A DNA stretch of 57,153 nt from JBHHZJ01 sp046758005. GTDB taxonomy: Bacteria > Pseudomonadota > Alphaproteobacteria > Kiloniellales > J153. The stretch covers positions 1 through 57,153 of the forward strand of contig JBHHZJ010000010.1 of assembly GCA_046758005.1 (NCBI GenBank), in the 5' to 3' direction. The position numbers were made by a program, and so were the translations under genes. Below the pieces are notes generated by a model. The model ran no database searches. It saw only the letters and a program-made list of their open reading frames with translations, and was not told where the DNA came from. Below, one piece after another: positions 1 through 8,643 of this stretch. The number at the start of each line of letters is the position of its first letter. The first letter of the stretch is position 1.

Positions 1-506
1 TCTTCCGCAACTCGCCGTGGCTGGTGCTGCTGTTCGCCATCATGCTGCTGTTCCCCTTCGAGCTCGACTTCGGCTTTGTCGTGGTCCCGATCCCGGACTG
101 GATGAAGGCGGTGATCGGCTTCTCGCTTCCGATCATGGCCAACATCTCGGAGGTGGTGCGCGGCGCCGTGCGGTCGATTCCGACGGGGCAGTGGGAGTCG
201 GCGGAAAGCCTGGCCTTCACGCGCGGCCAGACCATCCGGATGATCATCCTGCCGCAATGCATCAAGCGGATGATCCCGCCCTGGATCAACTGGTACTGCA
301 TCCTTGCCATGGCGACCCCGCTGTGTTCGATCATGGGGGTCGAGGAATCCGTGACCCACACCAATCAGGCGCTGAACGCCGAGGGCGACCGGCCCGAGCT
401 GATCTGGCCGTTTTACATGTTCCTCCTGCTGATCTACTTCGCCTACACCTACCCCATCGCCCGCTGGTCGATCCGGCTCGAGCGCAGGTACGCGGTCAAG
501 ATCTGA
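1..506 (+). CDS. Polar amino-acid ABC transporter permease (5' partial)
   Basis: C-terminal part of an inner-membrane permease of the HisM/GlnP family. The gene enters the window already open; the first complete codon is at base 3 and 167 residues are visible. The EAA loop that docks the ATPase is clear (ESAESLAFTRG...ILPQ), followed by hydrophobic helices and a final span near IWPFYMFLLLIYFAY. It lies 13 bp upstream of a polar amino-acid ATPase on the same strand, so the two form one importer; the binding protein and a second permease probably lie to the left. Substrate cannot be told from this fragment. Confidence 0.9.
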   Translation, partial: FRNSPWLVLLFAIMLLFPFELDFGFVVVPIPDWMKAVIGFSLPIMANISEVVRGAVRSIPTGQWESAESLAFTRGQTIRMIILPQCIKRMIPPWINWYCILAMATPLCSIMGVEESVTHTNQALNAEGDRPELIWPFYMFLLLIYFAYTYPIARWSIRLERRYAVKI

Positions 507-519
507 AGGGGGACTCGCG

Positions 520-1266
520 ATGACCTGGACCGAGGACCAACCGATCGTCAGCGTCGAGCAGGTGCATAAGTCCTTCGGCGACCTCGAGGTCCTCAAGGGC
601 GTCTCTTTCGACGTCATGAAGCGCGAGGTGATCTGCATCATCGGGCCGTCGGGCTCGGGCAAGTCGACGCTCATCCGCTGCATCAATGCGCTCACCCCGA
701 TCGACAGCGGCTCGATTACGGTCGAAGGCCAACAGGTGCACGACCCCAAGCTCGACAAGCTGGAACTCAGGAAGAAGGTCGGCATGGTGTTCCAGCAGTA
801 CAACCTGTTCCCGCACAAGACCGCGCTGGAGAACGTGATGATGGCGCCCATTCACGTGCTCAAGCAGGACAAGAAAGAGGCCGAGGAGCGCGCCTACGGC
901 CTGCTCAAGAAGGTGCGCCTGGACGGCAAGGAGCACGGCTATCCCGGCGAGCTCTCCGGGGGCCAGCAGCAGCGCGTGGCGATCGCCCGCTCGCTCGCCA
1001 TGAACCCGCACGTCATGCTGTTCGACGAGGTGACCGCCGCGCTCGATCCGGAGACCGTCAAGGAGGTCCTGTTCACCATCCGCGAGCTGGCCGAGGAGGG
1101 CATGACGTGTGCCCTGGTGACCCACGAAATGGGATTCGCCCGCGAAATCGCCGATCACATCTACTTCACCGACCGCGGGATCATCGTCGAGCACGGCCCG
1201 CCCAAGACCTTCTTCTCCGAGGCCAAGGACCCGCGCACCAAGGAGTTCCTGAGCCAGATCCTGTAG
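520..1266 (+). CDS. Polar amino-acid ABC transporter ATP-binding protein (GlnQ/HisP family)
   Basis: Cytoplasmic ATPase of 248 residues that powers the permease just upstream. Walker A GPSGSGKST is at residues 42-50. The LSGGQQQR signature is followed by Walker B (LFDEVTAALDPE) and the switch histidine in VTHEMGF. Walker B reads DEV where many ABC proteins read DEP; the polar amino-acid family tolerates this. The ATG follows an AGGGGGA ribosome-binding site. The length is normal for GlnQ/HisP/ArtP. Substrate is inferred only to class: polar amino acids or a related small zwitterion. Confidence 0.95.
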   Translation: MTWTEDQPIVSVEQVHKSFGDLEVLKGVSFDVMKREVICIIGPSGSGKSTLIRCINALTPIDSGSITVEGQQVHDPKLDKLELRKKVGMVFQQYNLFPHKTALENVMMAPIHVLKQDKKEAEERAYGLLKKVRLDGKEHGYPGELSGGQQQRVAIARSLAMNPHVMLFDEVTAALDPETVKEVLFTIRELAEEGMTCALVTHEMGFAREIADHIYFTDRGIIVEHGPPKTFFSEAKDPRTKEFLSQIL

Positions 1267-1293
1267 CGCGCGGCCATCCGGCGAGGGCCCGTT

Positions 1294-1335
1294 ACCCCCT
1301 CACCCTGTCCCTGTCCCGCCAGCGGAGAGGGAACG
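1294..1335. repeat. REP-like palindromic intergenic repeat
   Basis: A short stretch after the ABC ATPase reads as pyrimidine-rich CCCTCACCCTGTCCCTGTCCC, a GCCAGC turn, then GGAGAGGGAA. The arms form an imperfect hairpin. Elements of this form are scattered between genes in many GC-rich proteobacterial genomes. It could help end the ATPase transcript, but there is no U-tract. Confidence 0.5.
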
Positions 1336-1392
1336 CTGAGCAACCGGCGAGCATGGGTAACGGTTTGGCCCCGGGGACACGGGCAACGGTTT

Positions 1393-1695
1393 TCACGAAT
1401 CGTTCAGGTCTTGCGGAGGTCGTTGTGCCTGCGCCTGTGGGGCTGCCGGTAACGCCTTGTCGTCATCCATCACGTCCACAGGCGTGGTTTGTGGAAGCGT
1501 CCCTTGCGGTTGATGGGGCGGAGCTCGATCGGCCGGCGCCGGGTCGCCGCCCATCGGGACGGGGGAGACCCCTTCCGTTTCCGCCTTGCGCTGTTCCGCT
1601 TTCGCCTTCTTGGCCTCCAGTCGCGCGGCTTTCTTCGCGGCCTTCGCGCGTGCACGCTCGGAGCGTTCGAATTTGTAGTTGGGTTTGCGAGCCAT
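1393..1695 (-). CDS. Small basic protein, unknown function
   Basis: A 100-residue protein whose N-terminal 40 residues are rich in Lys, Arg and Ala (MARKPNYKFERSERARAKAA...) and should form a charged helix or coiled coil. The C-terminal half is Pro/Gln-rich and probably disordered. I chose the ATG at 1695 because GGAAAGGA lies just upstream; an open frame continues further but adds an unconvincing leader. Similar short proteins opening with MARKPNYxFER are, from memory, common in alphaproteobacteria and have no known role. There is no signal peptide or catalytic motif. Confidence 0.65.
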   Translation of the reverse strand: MARKPNYKFERSERARAKAAKKAARLEAKKAKAEQRKAETEGVSPVPMGGDPAPADRAPPHQPQGTLPQTTPVDVMDDDKALPAAPQAQAQRPPQDLNDS

Positions 1696-1893
1696 CCTGG
1701 TCCTTTCCTTCAAACCGTCGCGGCTGGCCTCGTTTTCCGGCGGACATGCCGATATGGCCCGCGTCCGCCCGGTCCCGGCCCAGCCATCCTGTGTCAACAT
1801 ACTCCACTTTATAGAGCGATTCGAGCGGCCGGTCGCCCCCGGCGCGACGGACCTTGCTCCCGCCCCGGCGCGCCCGAACGCGGCGCCGCCGCC

Positions 1894-3081
1894 CTACGAG
1901 ATCGAGCCGAGCCCGTAGGCGCCGGTGAGCAGCCTGCCCTCGGCGAAGCGCCCGAAGCGGTAGGGCGTCAGGTCCACGTCCATGGCCCGGCCCAGGACCT
2001 GCTGCGCCAGGCAGAGCCCGACCGCGGGCGCCAGCTTGAAGCCGTGGCCGGAGAAACCGAACGCGAGCGTCAGCCCCTCGATCCCCGGCGCGGGCCCGAG
2101 CACCGGGTTCCAGTCGGGCGTGATGTCGTAGGCGCCGACCCAGCTCGCGGTCAGCGCGGCCTCGGCGAAGCTGGGCATGCGCCGGGCCAGTTGTCCGCCT
2201 TGGAGCAGAACGAAGTCGCCGGCCACGTTCTCGTCCATCGCGTCCGGACCCGGGACCGGATCGCCGTAATCGCCGGTGCCGACCAGCACGACGCCGCCGG
2301 TCGCGGGCCGGAAGTACATCTTGTTGTCGCTCGTCAGGTCCTTGACCACCGGCAGCGCACGCGCGTAGGGCGCGGCGGCGCGGAAGGTCAGCACCGTGTG
2401 GCGCGAGACCTCCAGTGGGAGCGCCAGCCCGATTCCGTCGCTCAGCGCCCGCGTCCACGGCCCGATCGCGCCCACCACGATGTCCGCGTGAATCTCGCCC
2501 CGCGCCGTGCGCACGCCCTTGACCCGCCCGCCGGCGACGATCAGGGCCTGGACCGGGCATTCGGTCCTGACCACCGCGCCCTTCGCGCGCGCGGCGCGCA
2601 GGAAGCTCGTCGTGACGAGGTACGGGTCGGCATAGCCGGATCTGGGCTCGTAGGCGACGAGGGCCACGTCGTCGAGGTCGAGCAGCGGGTGCCGCTCGCG
2701 CGCCTCCGCCTTGGAGACCACGAAGGTCTCCGCCCCCGCATCCGACTGCAGCGCCAGGTTGGCGCGCATCTTGTCGCTGACATCGCCCTCGGGCGCCAGG
2801 ATGAGATACCCGGCCGCGACGAACCCGGCCTCGGCCTCCCGATCCTCGAGCCAGTCCCGGAAGACGGCGAACATCTCCAGGCTGCGCACGGTGAGCGCGG
2901 TGTTGCTCGGCACCGAATAGTGCGTGCGCACGATGGCGCAGGACTTCGCCGTGCCCCCGCTGCACGCCTGGCCGCGCTCGACGACGCACACCCTGAGCCC
3001 GCCGAGCCTGGCCAGATGGAAGGCGGTCGAGGCGCCGACCACCCCGGCGCCGACCACGACCGCGTCGAAGGTTTCGCTCAT
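1894..3081 (-). CDS. FAD-dependent oxidoreductase, DAO/sarcosine oxidase beta-like
   Basis: A 395-residue flavoenzyme of the D-amino-acid oxidase fold. The N-terminal dinucleotide motif VVVGAGVVGAST (residues 7-18) binds FAD, and the C-terminal part has GFSGHGFKLAPAVG, the second FAD contact typical of the family. Members oxidise C-N bonds of secondary or tertiary amines such as sarcosine, dimethylglycine or D-amino acids. The start at MSETFDAVVVG is preferred over a longer Arg-rich frame. An AhpD-like gene lies 94 bp upstream on the same strand, and a second FAD enzyme is transcribed divergently from it. The exact substrate is unknown. Confidence 0.85.
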   Translation of the reverse strand: MSETFDAVVVGAGVVGASTAFHLARLGGLRVCVVERGQACSGGTAKSCAIVRTHYSVPSNTALTVRSLEMFAVFRDWLEDREAEAGFVAAGYLILAPEGDVSDKMRANLALQSDAGAETFVVSKAEARERHPLLDLDDVALVAYEPRSGYADPYLVTTSFLRAARAKGAVVRTECPVQALIVAGGRVKGVRTARGEIHADIVVGAIGPWTRALSDGIGLALPLEVSRHTVLTFRAAAPYARALPVVKDLTSDNKMYFRPATGGVVLVGTGDYGDPVPGPDAMDENVAGDFVLLQGGQLARRMPSFAEAALTASWVGAYDITPDWNPVLGPAPGIEGLTLAFGFSGHGFKLAPAVGLCLAQQVLGRAMDVDLTPYRFGRFAEGRLLTGAYGLGSIS

Positions 3082-3175
3082 GCGTGCGGTTTCTCTCTCA
3101 TCGCGGCGCGTCGCTGGGCGCGGGCGGACCATAGAACCCGGCCGCACCTCCGGGCAAGGCGACCAACACCGGCCC

Positions 3176-3523
3176 TCAGGCCGGGGCGGCGAACTGCTCG
3201 AAGGCCTCGAGCGCCTGGGCGCCGTAGACCATCGACGGGCCGCCGCCCATGTAGATGGCGGTGCCGATCGTCTCGAGGATCTCCTCGCGCGTCGCGCCCT
3301 GCCGCACCGCGGAGCGGACGTGGAACGCGATACAGCCGTCGCAGCGAGCGGCGATGCCGATGGCGAGCGCGATCAGCTCCTTGGTCTTGGTGTCGAGCGC
3401 GCCCGGCTTTGTCGCCGCGGTCGCGAGCTCGCCGAAGGCCTTGCCGACCGCCGGAACCCCCTTCCGGACCTTGGCCATGAGGCCGCCGAGATCGTTGGCG
3501 GTCTTGTCCCAGTCCTTGTGCAT
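3176..3523 (-). CDS. Carboxymuconolactone decarboxylase/AhpD-like protein
   Basis: A small all-helical protein of 115 residues with the AhpD redox signature CDGCIAFH, in which a CxxC pair is followed by a histidine. AhpD-type proteins act as thiol-dependent peroxidase partners; others are decarboxylases, but the CxxC favours a redox role. Start: MHKDWDK at 3523 has GGAAAGG nine bases upstream, whereas the ATG nine bases earlier abuts that site directly and is less likely. It is read towards the FAD oxidoreductase, so it may remove peroxide made by that oxidase. That link is inference. Confidence 0.85.
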   Translation of the reverse strand: MHKDWDKTANDLGGLMAKVRKGVPAVGKAFGELATAATKPGALDTKTKELIALAIGIAARCDGCIAFHVRSAVRQGATREEILETIGTAIYMGGGPSMVYGAQALEAFEQFAAPA

Positions 3524-3773
3524 CTCGTTCATCCTTTCCGCGCGCGACGCGTCCCGAGCTTCGCCCATGGCGAGCAACGGCCGCCGCGCCCTTCCCGTTC
3601 GTCCATGGGCCGCACTTGTAACGCGTTGCGACGGCGGGTCAAAGCGGGCGGCGCGGACCCATCCACTGTCGAATCGGCGTCAGTTGGGGTCGCATGCGCG
3701 CTACGCCCGGCCGCGCCGCACCCCTATCGTGCGCGCGTCGCGCTCACCCCCCGGCGCGCGGGAGACCCGGACC

Positions 3774-5114
3774 ATGGCCATACCCACCCACGTCAAGTAC
3801 CTGATCGTCGGCGCCGGGGTTCACGGCCTGTCCACCGCCTGGCACCTGGCCGAAAGGCTCGAGGCCAGGGGCCGCGGCGGCACGGACGTCCTGGTCGTGG
3901 ACAAGACCGGCATCGCGGCAGGCGCCAGCGGTATCGCCTGCGGGGTCGTGCGCAACAACTATTACCAGCCGGCGATGCGCGAGCTGATGGCCCAATGCGT
4001 CGAGGTCTGGGAAAGCGACCCCGAGGCCTTCAGCTACCACCCGGTGGGCTACATGCAGATCTCGCCCGAGGCGATGCGCGCGGACGTGGCCAGCATCCAC
4101 GAGCAGCAGAAGGCGATCGGCTACGACTCCGTGTTCGTCGAGGGCGGGAAGGAGTCCATGGCCTACATGAAGGGCCTGTTCCACGACTGGCGGGCCAGGG
4201 GCATCACCTCGGTCCTGCACGAGAAGAAGGGCGGCTACGCCAACAACGCGGCCGCGATCTACGGCTTGGCGACCAAGGCCGAGACCCTGGGCGCGCGCAT
4301 CCTCGGCGGGGTCAAGGTCACCGGCTTCCGCGCCGGGCACACCTCGGAGGCCATCGCCGCCGTGGAGACCGACCGCGGTGTGATCGCGTGCGAGCAGGTG
4401 GTGGTCGCGGTCGGGCCCTGGATCAACCAGGTCTGGACCATGCTGGGGCTGCCCAAGACGGTCGCGATTAAGGACCGCGAGGGGCGCTTGCACGAGGGCA
4501 TCCCCATGTGGCGCTACTGGGCGCTCGAGGAAGGCACGCTCGGCGTCGACCCCGGGCTGCAGAAGACCAATGACGGCCGGATGGCCCCGGTCATCCACGT
4601 GGACACCGACGCCCCGCTCCACTCCGACGTGGACGGATCGCTGATCACCGAGGGGATGTGGGGCATCTACTACAAGCCGGACTTCAACTTCGGCGGCGTG
4701 CAGGGCGGGGCCATGCCGGTCAAGGTCGAGCGGCCGGCCGACGAGGTGGCGGTCGACCCCTACGGGCCCGAGTCGCCGGAGTTCGTGGTGGACGACAACT
4801 TCGCCCACATGTGGTGCTCGGCGCTCGCCTTCTGCCAGAAGCGCTTCGAGGGCCGGATCAAGCACTACAAGAAGGAGCCGTCGGGCGGCCTCGGCTGCTT
4901 CACGCCGGACAGCTTCCCGGTCTTCGACCGCTTCCGCGAGAACGTCACCGTGATCGCGGATTCGAACCACGGCTACAAGATGATCGGGGTCGGCAAGCTG
5001 GTCGCCGAGGAACTGACCGGCGGCCGGAGCGCGCTCTTGGAGCCCTTCCGCTTCTCCCGCTACGCCGAAGGCAGGCTGCACCCGACCAGCCACAGCCCCT
5101 TCCCGTGGAGTTGA
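3774..5114 (+). CDS. FAD-dependent oxidoreductase, sarcosine/dimethylglycine oxidase-like
   Basis: A 446-residue flavoenzyme related to the beta subunit of sarcosine oxidase. The FAD-binding motif LIVGAGVHGLSTAWHLAERL sits at the N-terminus, followed by GASGIACGVVRNNYY, which resembles the flavin-contact segment of amine oxidases. The C-terminus carries DSNHGYKMIGVGK, the second flavin contact. It is transcribed away from the AhpD and FAD pair on the opposite strand. With an amino-acid importer upstream and a methyltransferase cluster further along, a role in oxidative N-demethylation is plausible but unproven. No partner subunits (SoxA, D or G) are adjacent. Confidence 0.85.
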   Translation: MAIPTHVKYLIVGAGVHGLSTAWHLAERLEARGRGGTDVLVVDKTGIAAGASGIACGVVRNNYYQPAMRELMAQCVEVWESDPEAFSYHPVGYMQISPEAMRADVASIHEQQKAIGYDSVFVEGGKESMAYMKGLFHDWRARGITSVLHEKKGGYANNAAAIYGLATKAETLGARILGGVKVTGFRAGHTSEAIAAVETDRGVIACEQVVVAVGPWINQVWTMLGLPKTVAIKDREGRLHEGIPMWRYWALEEGTLGVDPGLQKTNDGRMAPVIHVDTDAPLHSDVDGSLITEGMWGIYYKPDFNFGGVQGGAMPVKVERPADEVAVDPYGPESPEFVVDDNFAHMWCSALAFCQKRFEGRIKHYKKEPSGGLGCFTPDSFPVFDRFRENVTVIADSNHGYKMIGVGKLVAEELTGGRSALLEPFRFSRYAEGRLHPTSHSPFPWS

Positions 5115-5228
5115 ACGGCGCAGCCCTCCGCCTTCCCCTTCAAGGCGCGTCGGCGCGCGACCCGGCGTATGAGCAGGTCGAAGGCGCAAGCGACCACGCC
5201 GGTCGTTTGACGGCCAAAATCACGTTCG

Positions 5229-5277
5229 TGTGACCGCCGTCACACGTCACGCTCACGGTTTTGTGACGCGCGTCACT
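5229..5277. promoter_or_regulatory. Two CRP/FNR-family operator boxes
   Basis: TGTGACCGCCGTCACA (5229-5244) is an exact TGTGA-N6-TCACA palindrome. TGTGACGCGCGTCACT (5262-5277) matches at all but one position. Their centres are 33 bp apart, about three helical turns. If TTAAGT at 5298-5303 is the -10 hexamer, the second box centres near -41, the class II activator position, and the first near -73. They should recruit a CRP-type regulator. Confidence 0.6.
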
Positions 5278-5297
5278 TCGGCCCCGCAAGTCCGCCC

Positions 5298-5332
5298 TTA
5301 AGTTCAAAGGCGTCCGAAGGAAATCGGACGCC
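5298..5332 (+). promoter_or_regulatory. Predicted -10 hexamer and 5' transcript hairpin
   Basis: TTAAGT at 5298-5303 is a candidate -10. The inferred start near 5309 coincides with a perfect 8-bp stem, GGCGTCCG (5309-5316) and CGGACGCC (5325-5332), with an 8-base loop. A stem at the extreme 5' end is a known way to protect a transcript from decay. The start site itself is inferred. Confidence 0.4.
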
Positions 5333-5412
5333 AACTCGGACAGCACTCGAGCTTACGTCGGCCAGGACGGCCAACGCGGGTGTCAAGTCCGGGACACAGG
5401 GAGGATACAAAG

Positions 5413-5577
5413 ATGCGTCGTCCACGGGGCACCGTCAGGAGGATTGGGCCTTCCGCAACTGCCGCGGCCGCGCCGCCCGCCACGTTCGGCGCGGGGAACG
5501 ACGCGTCTGCGGACACCCGGGGGCCACGGCAGGCAGGTACGCCCCACGGCCATGCCCCCGCGCGGCCGCGCTTGTAG
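5413..5577 (+). CDS. Predicted 54-residue peptide in an isolated transcription unit
   Basis: The ATG at 5413 follows a strong GGGAGGA ribosome-binding site with good spacing. The frame runs 54 codons to TAG. The peptide starts MRRPRGTVRRIG and continues Ala/Pro/Gly-rich with no hydrophobic segment and no motif I recognise. It lies between the two CRP-type boxes and a strong terminator, with no other gene in the unit. It may be a genuine small protein, a leader-type frame, or incidental to a regulatory RNA. The composition is ordinary for translated GC-rich sequence, so coding status is uncertain. Confidence 0.35.
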   Translation: MRRPRGTVRRIGPSATAAAAPPATFGAGNDASADTRGPRQAGTPHGHAPARPRL

Positions 5578-5595
5578 CCCTCCAAATTCGCCTCT

Positions 5596-5665
5596 CTCGG
5601 ATCGGCACAGGTACTTGTCCGGTCCGAGTGCGGAGGGCCCTGCCAGGTAGGCGGGGCCCTTTTCT
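5596..5665 (+). terminator. Tandem hairpins ending in a rho-independent terminator
   Basis: The first stem is CTCGGATCGG (5596-5605) with CCGGTCCGAG (5619-5628), 9 of 10 paired. The second is AGGGCCCTGCC (5634-5644) with GGCGGGGCCCT (5650-5660), 11 bp with one G-T wobble, followed by TTTTCT. This is the clearest intrinsic terminator in the window. It ends a plus-strand transcript of about 350 nt that starts near 5309. No gene converges on it closely. Confidence 0.75.
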
Positions 5666-5860
5666 CACGTGTCGAAAGAAATTCTGCCGCTTCGGGCCGC
5701 GCCGGGCCCGTGTGTCCCGGCCCGCGTGCGACTCACCCCGCGAGCCGATGAAGCCATCCGCTCGCGGGTATTTCGTCCTTTGTTTGCGCGCCGCCGCCCG
5801 GGGCCAACCCGGCGCGCCGATCCCGACGAGCGCCCGGGTCGCCTCGGGCGCTCATCGGTA

Positions 5861-6727
5861 TCAAACCTTCCCCTTCCAAGGCACGAGCCAGCGCTCGACC
5901 TGACGCATGAGGAGGTCGAAGAGGTAGGCGATGACGCCGATGATGACGATCCCGGTGACCACCACGTCGGTGACCAGGAACTCGGCGGCGCTGAGCACCA
6001 TGACGCCGAGGCCCTGTTCGGCCGCCACCATCTCGGCGGCCACCAGCGTGGTCCAACCGAAGCCGATGCCGATGCGCATGCCGGTCAGGATCTCGGGCAT
6101 GGCGGCCTTGAGCACGACCTGCGACACGACCTGGGCCCGGCTCGCGCCCAGCGAGTAGGCGGCGTGGATCTGCTCGATCGAGACCGAGCGCACGCCGGCG
6201 CGCGCCGACAGCGCCATGGGCGCGAAGATCGCGAGATAGATGAGCAGGATCTTGGCGGTCTCGCCGATCCCCGCCCAGATGATCACGAGCGGCAGGTAGG
6301 CGAGCGGCGGGATCGGCCGGTAGAACTCGATCGGCGGGTCGAAGATGCCGCGCACGATCCGGTTCATGCCCATGGCCACGCCGATCGGGATGGCGGTGAC
6401 GCAGGCCAGCACAAAGGCGCCGAAGACGCGCTGGAGGCTGGCCAGCGTATGCTGCCACAGCGTCGCGCCGCTGAAACCCTCGAGCCACACCTCGACAAAC
6501 CTGTCCGCGATCGCCTCCGGCGAGGGCAGGAACAGCGGCTTGATCCACCCCTGGCCGGTCACGTACCACCACAGGAAGACCAGCCCGACGGTGGTCACGA
6601 TCGCGATCCCGGTGCTGCTGCCGGTGCCGGGGGCGCCGTAAGCGTCGCCGGGTTTGGCCGGACCGCCTCCGAACAGGCCGGACAGACTCTTGAAAGAGGG
6701 CTGCTTGACGAACTCGGCGATCGACAT
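5861..6727 (-). CDS. tauC: Taurine-type ABC transporter permease
   Basis: Inner-membrane permease of 288 residues from the SsuC/TauC family. After a roughly 60-residue cytoplasmic lead come several hydrophobic helices and the ATPase-docking EAA loop AAYSLGASRAQVVSQVVLKAAMPEI. Start chosen at MSIAEFVKQ, which follows AGGGAGG. It is the third gene of a minus-strand tauA-tauB-tauC operon, 11 bp after the ATPase gene. No tauD dioxygenase is in the window, so desulfonation must occur elsewhere or the substrate may be another sulfonate or a related compound. Confidence 0.9.
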   Translation of the reverse strand: MSIAEFVKQPSFKSLSGLFGGGPAKPGDAYGAPGTGSSTGIAIVTTVGLVFLWWYVTGQGWIKPLFLPSPEAIADRFVEVWLEGFSGATLWQHTLASLQRVFGAFVLACVTAIPIGVAMGMNRIVRGIFDPPIEFYRPIPPLAYLPLVIIWAGIGETAKILLIYLAIFAPMALSARAGVRSVSIEQIHAAYSLGASRAQVVSQVVLKAAMPEILTGMRIGIGFGWTTLVAAEMVAAEQGLGVMVLSAAEFLVTDVVVTGIVIIGVIAYLFDLLMRQVERWLVPWKGKV

Positions 6728-6738
6728 GGCGGACCTCC

Positions 6739-7527
6739 CTAGGCGTGGGCCAATTCGTCGCCCCGGATGATGCCGAGGACCTCCTCGCGCACCTGGATGA
6801 ACTCGGGCATTGATTTGATTTTCCGCGCGTCCCGGGTTTCGATGAAGCGGCGCGAGAAGTCGAGGTCGTAGGTGTGGATGATCCGGCCCGGGCGCGGCGA
6901 CATGACGACGAGGCGGGTCGCCATGAACAAGGCTTCCTCGACGCTGTGGGTGATGAAAAAGCACATCTTCCCGGTCTTGTGCCAGACGTCGAGGATGATC
7001 TCCTGCACCGTCTCGCGGGTGAGCTGGTCGAGCGCGCCGAGCGGCTCGTCCATGAGCAGGATGCGCGGGTCGCTGGTCAGGGCCCGGGCCATGCCCACGC
7101 GCTGCTGCATGCCGCCGGAAAGCTGGTAGATCGCGTGGTCGTGGAAATCCTGAAGCTCCACCAGCTTGAGGTTCTCGGCGGCGGTCCTGCGCCGATCCTG
7201 TTTCCCGACGCCCTGCAGCTTGAGGCCGAACTCGGTGTTCTCGATGACGTTCAGCCAGGGAAGCAGCGCGTGTTTCTGGAACACGACGCCGCGGTCCGCG
7301 CCCGGGCCGCGGATCGGTTCGTTATCGAGCAGGATCTCGCCGGTCGTGGGCGCGATGAAGCCGGCCATGAGGTTGAGCAGCGTCGTCTTCCCGCAGCCCG
7401 AGGCGCCCAGCGCCACCACGAAGTCGTGGCCCTGGATGCACAACGAAACGTTCTCCAGCGCGTGAACCGGTACGCCTGAACGGGTGGGATAATGGACGGA
7501 GACCCCTTTGACCTCGAGCGTACTCAT
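6739..7527 (-). CDS. tauB: Taurine-type ABC transporter ATP-binding protein
   Basis: Cytoplasmic ATPase of 262 residues. Walker A GASGCGKTT is at 41-49, followed by the LSGGMQQRVGMARAL signature, Walker B ILLMDEPLGALD and the switch histidine in FITHSVEEAL. This set is typical of the nitrate/sulfonate/taurine subfamily, as is the Q-loop region VFQKHALLPW. The gene sits between the binding protein (99 bp upstream) and the permease (11 bp downstream), all on the minus strand. Confidence 0.93.
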   Translation of the reverse strand: MSTLEVKGVSVHYPTRSGVPVHALENVSLCIQGHDFVVALGASGCGKTTLLNLMAGFIAPTTGEILLDNEPIRGPGADRGVVFQKHALLPWLNVIENTEFGLKLQGVGKQDRRRTAAENLKLVELQDFHDHAIYQLSGGMQQRVGMARALTSDPRILLMDEPLGALDQLTRETVQEIILDVWHKTGKMCFFITHSVEEALFMATRLVVMSPRPGRIIHTYDLDFSRRFIETRDARKIKSMPEFIQVREEVLGIIRGDELAHA

Positions 7528-7626
7528 GACCCATCTGTCCCGGATGGCTGAGCGGTCCCCGGCCCGGCGCGGCGGCCGGGCCGGGGCGCTCCGAACCGTT
7601 GCCGTTGTCGCTCGTTCCTCAGCCGC

Positions 7627-8643
7627 TCAGCACTTGCCGTCCAGAACCATCTGCACCCATTTGGGGTTGACGAACTTGCTGTAGTCGTCGAGCACGGCCG
7701 GGATCTTCTTTTCGGCCTTGAGGAACTCGGCGGTGAACGTAAGCGCCCGGGCCGCGCCGCCGTCCTTGCCGCCGCCCAACCAGCGGGCCGAGGCCTGCTC
7801 CTCAGGGGACGGGAAGTCGTAGAGCGCAAGCACGCCGGGCACATCGTCGGGATTGCCGCCGATCAGTTTCACGATCGCCTTGACCTCGGCCGAATCGGGC
7901 GTCCAGGCGGCCGGGTTGTCGCGGTAGGACGCGTCCGCGGCGGCGACCGTCTTGAGGAACCTGCACATGAAGTCCGGGTTCTCGGCCGCGAATTTCCGGT
8001 TGGCGATGGCGCCGTCGAAGGTCGCCTTGCCCCAGCTCGACAGAAGGCCCGAGGTGATCAGCACCTTGCCGGTCTTCTTGATCCTGCCGAGCGCCGGGTC
8101 CCAGACGAAGGCGGCGTCGATGTCGCCCCGCTCCCACGCCGCGGCGATCTGCGGCGGCTGCATGTTGAGGATCCTCAGCTCGGTCGGCTTGATGCCAAAC
8201 TGCTCCAGCGCGAAGAGCGTGTGGAAGTGCGTGGTCGAGGCGAAGGGGACGCCGAGCGTCTTACCCTTGAGGTCCTGCGGGGCGTTGATTCCCGAGCCGT
8301 CGCGCACGACCAGCGCCTCGGCCGAGGCGATGTCCTCGAATATCCAGATCAGTTCGACGTCCACGCCGCGGCTGATCGCGGCGGCGGCCGGGCTCGAGCC
8401 CGACAGCGCGATGTGCACGTCGCCGGAGGCCATCGCGGTGATCACCTTGGCGCCCGAATCGAACTTGCGCCAGTTGATCTTGTATCCGGTCGCCTTCTCG
8501 AACTCGCCGTTGACGATGGCCACCTTCCAGGGGTTGTAGACCAACTGGTAGCCGATGGTGACCTCCTTCTGCGCCTGGGCCGCGCCCACGGCGAAGGCCC
8601 AGACGAGGGCCGACAGCAATAGACCCTTGAGTATGCTTTTCAT
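7627..8643 (-). CDS. tauA: Taurine-type ABC transporter substrate-binding protein
   Basis: Periplasmic binding protein of 338 residues with a Sec signal peptide (residues 1 to about 24, ending AAQAQ). The mature part matches the TauA pattern closely: WRKFDSGAKVITAMASGDV, GSSP, a SEALVV-like segment, VPFASTTHFH and AAWERGDIDAAFVWDPAL. The match to E. coli TauA recalled from memory is strong enough to assign the family. It is the first gene of the tauABC operon. The last residue is Cys, which is unusual but has no clear meaning. Confidence 0.92.
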   Translation of the reverse strand: MKSILKGLLLSALVWAFAVGAAQAQKEVTIGYQLVYNPWKVAIVNGEFEKATGYKINWRKFDSGAKVITAMASGDVHIALSGSSPAAAAISRGVDVELIWIFEDIASAEALVVRDGSGINAPQDLKGKTLGVPFASTTHFHTLFALEQFGIKPTELRILNMQPPQIAAAWERGDIDAAFVWDPALGRIKKTGKVLITSGLLSSWGKATFDGAIANRKFAAENPDFMCRFLKTVAAADASYRDNPAAWTPDSAEVKAIVKLIGGNPDDVPGVLALYDFPSPEEQASARWLGGGKDGGAARALTFTAEFLKAEKKIPAVLDDYSKFVNPKWVQMVLDGKC

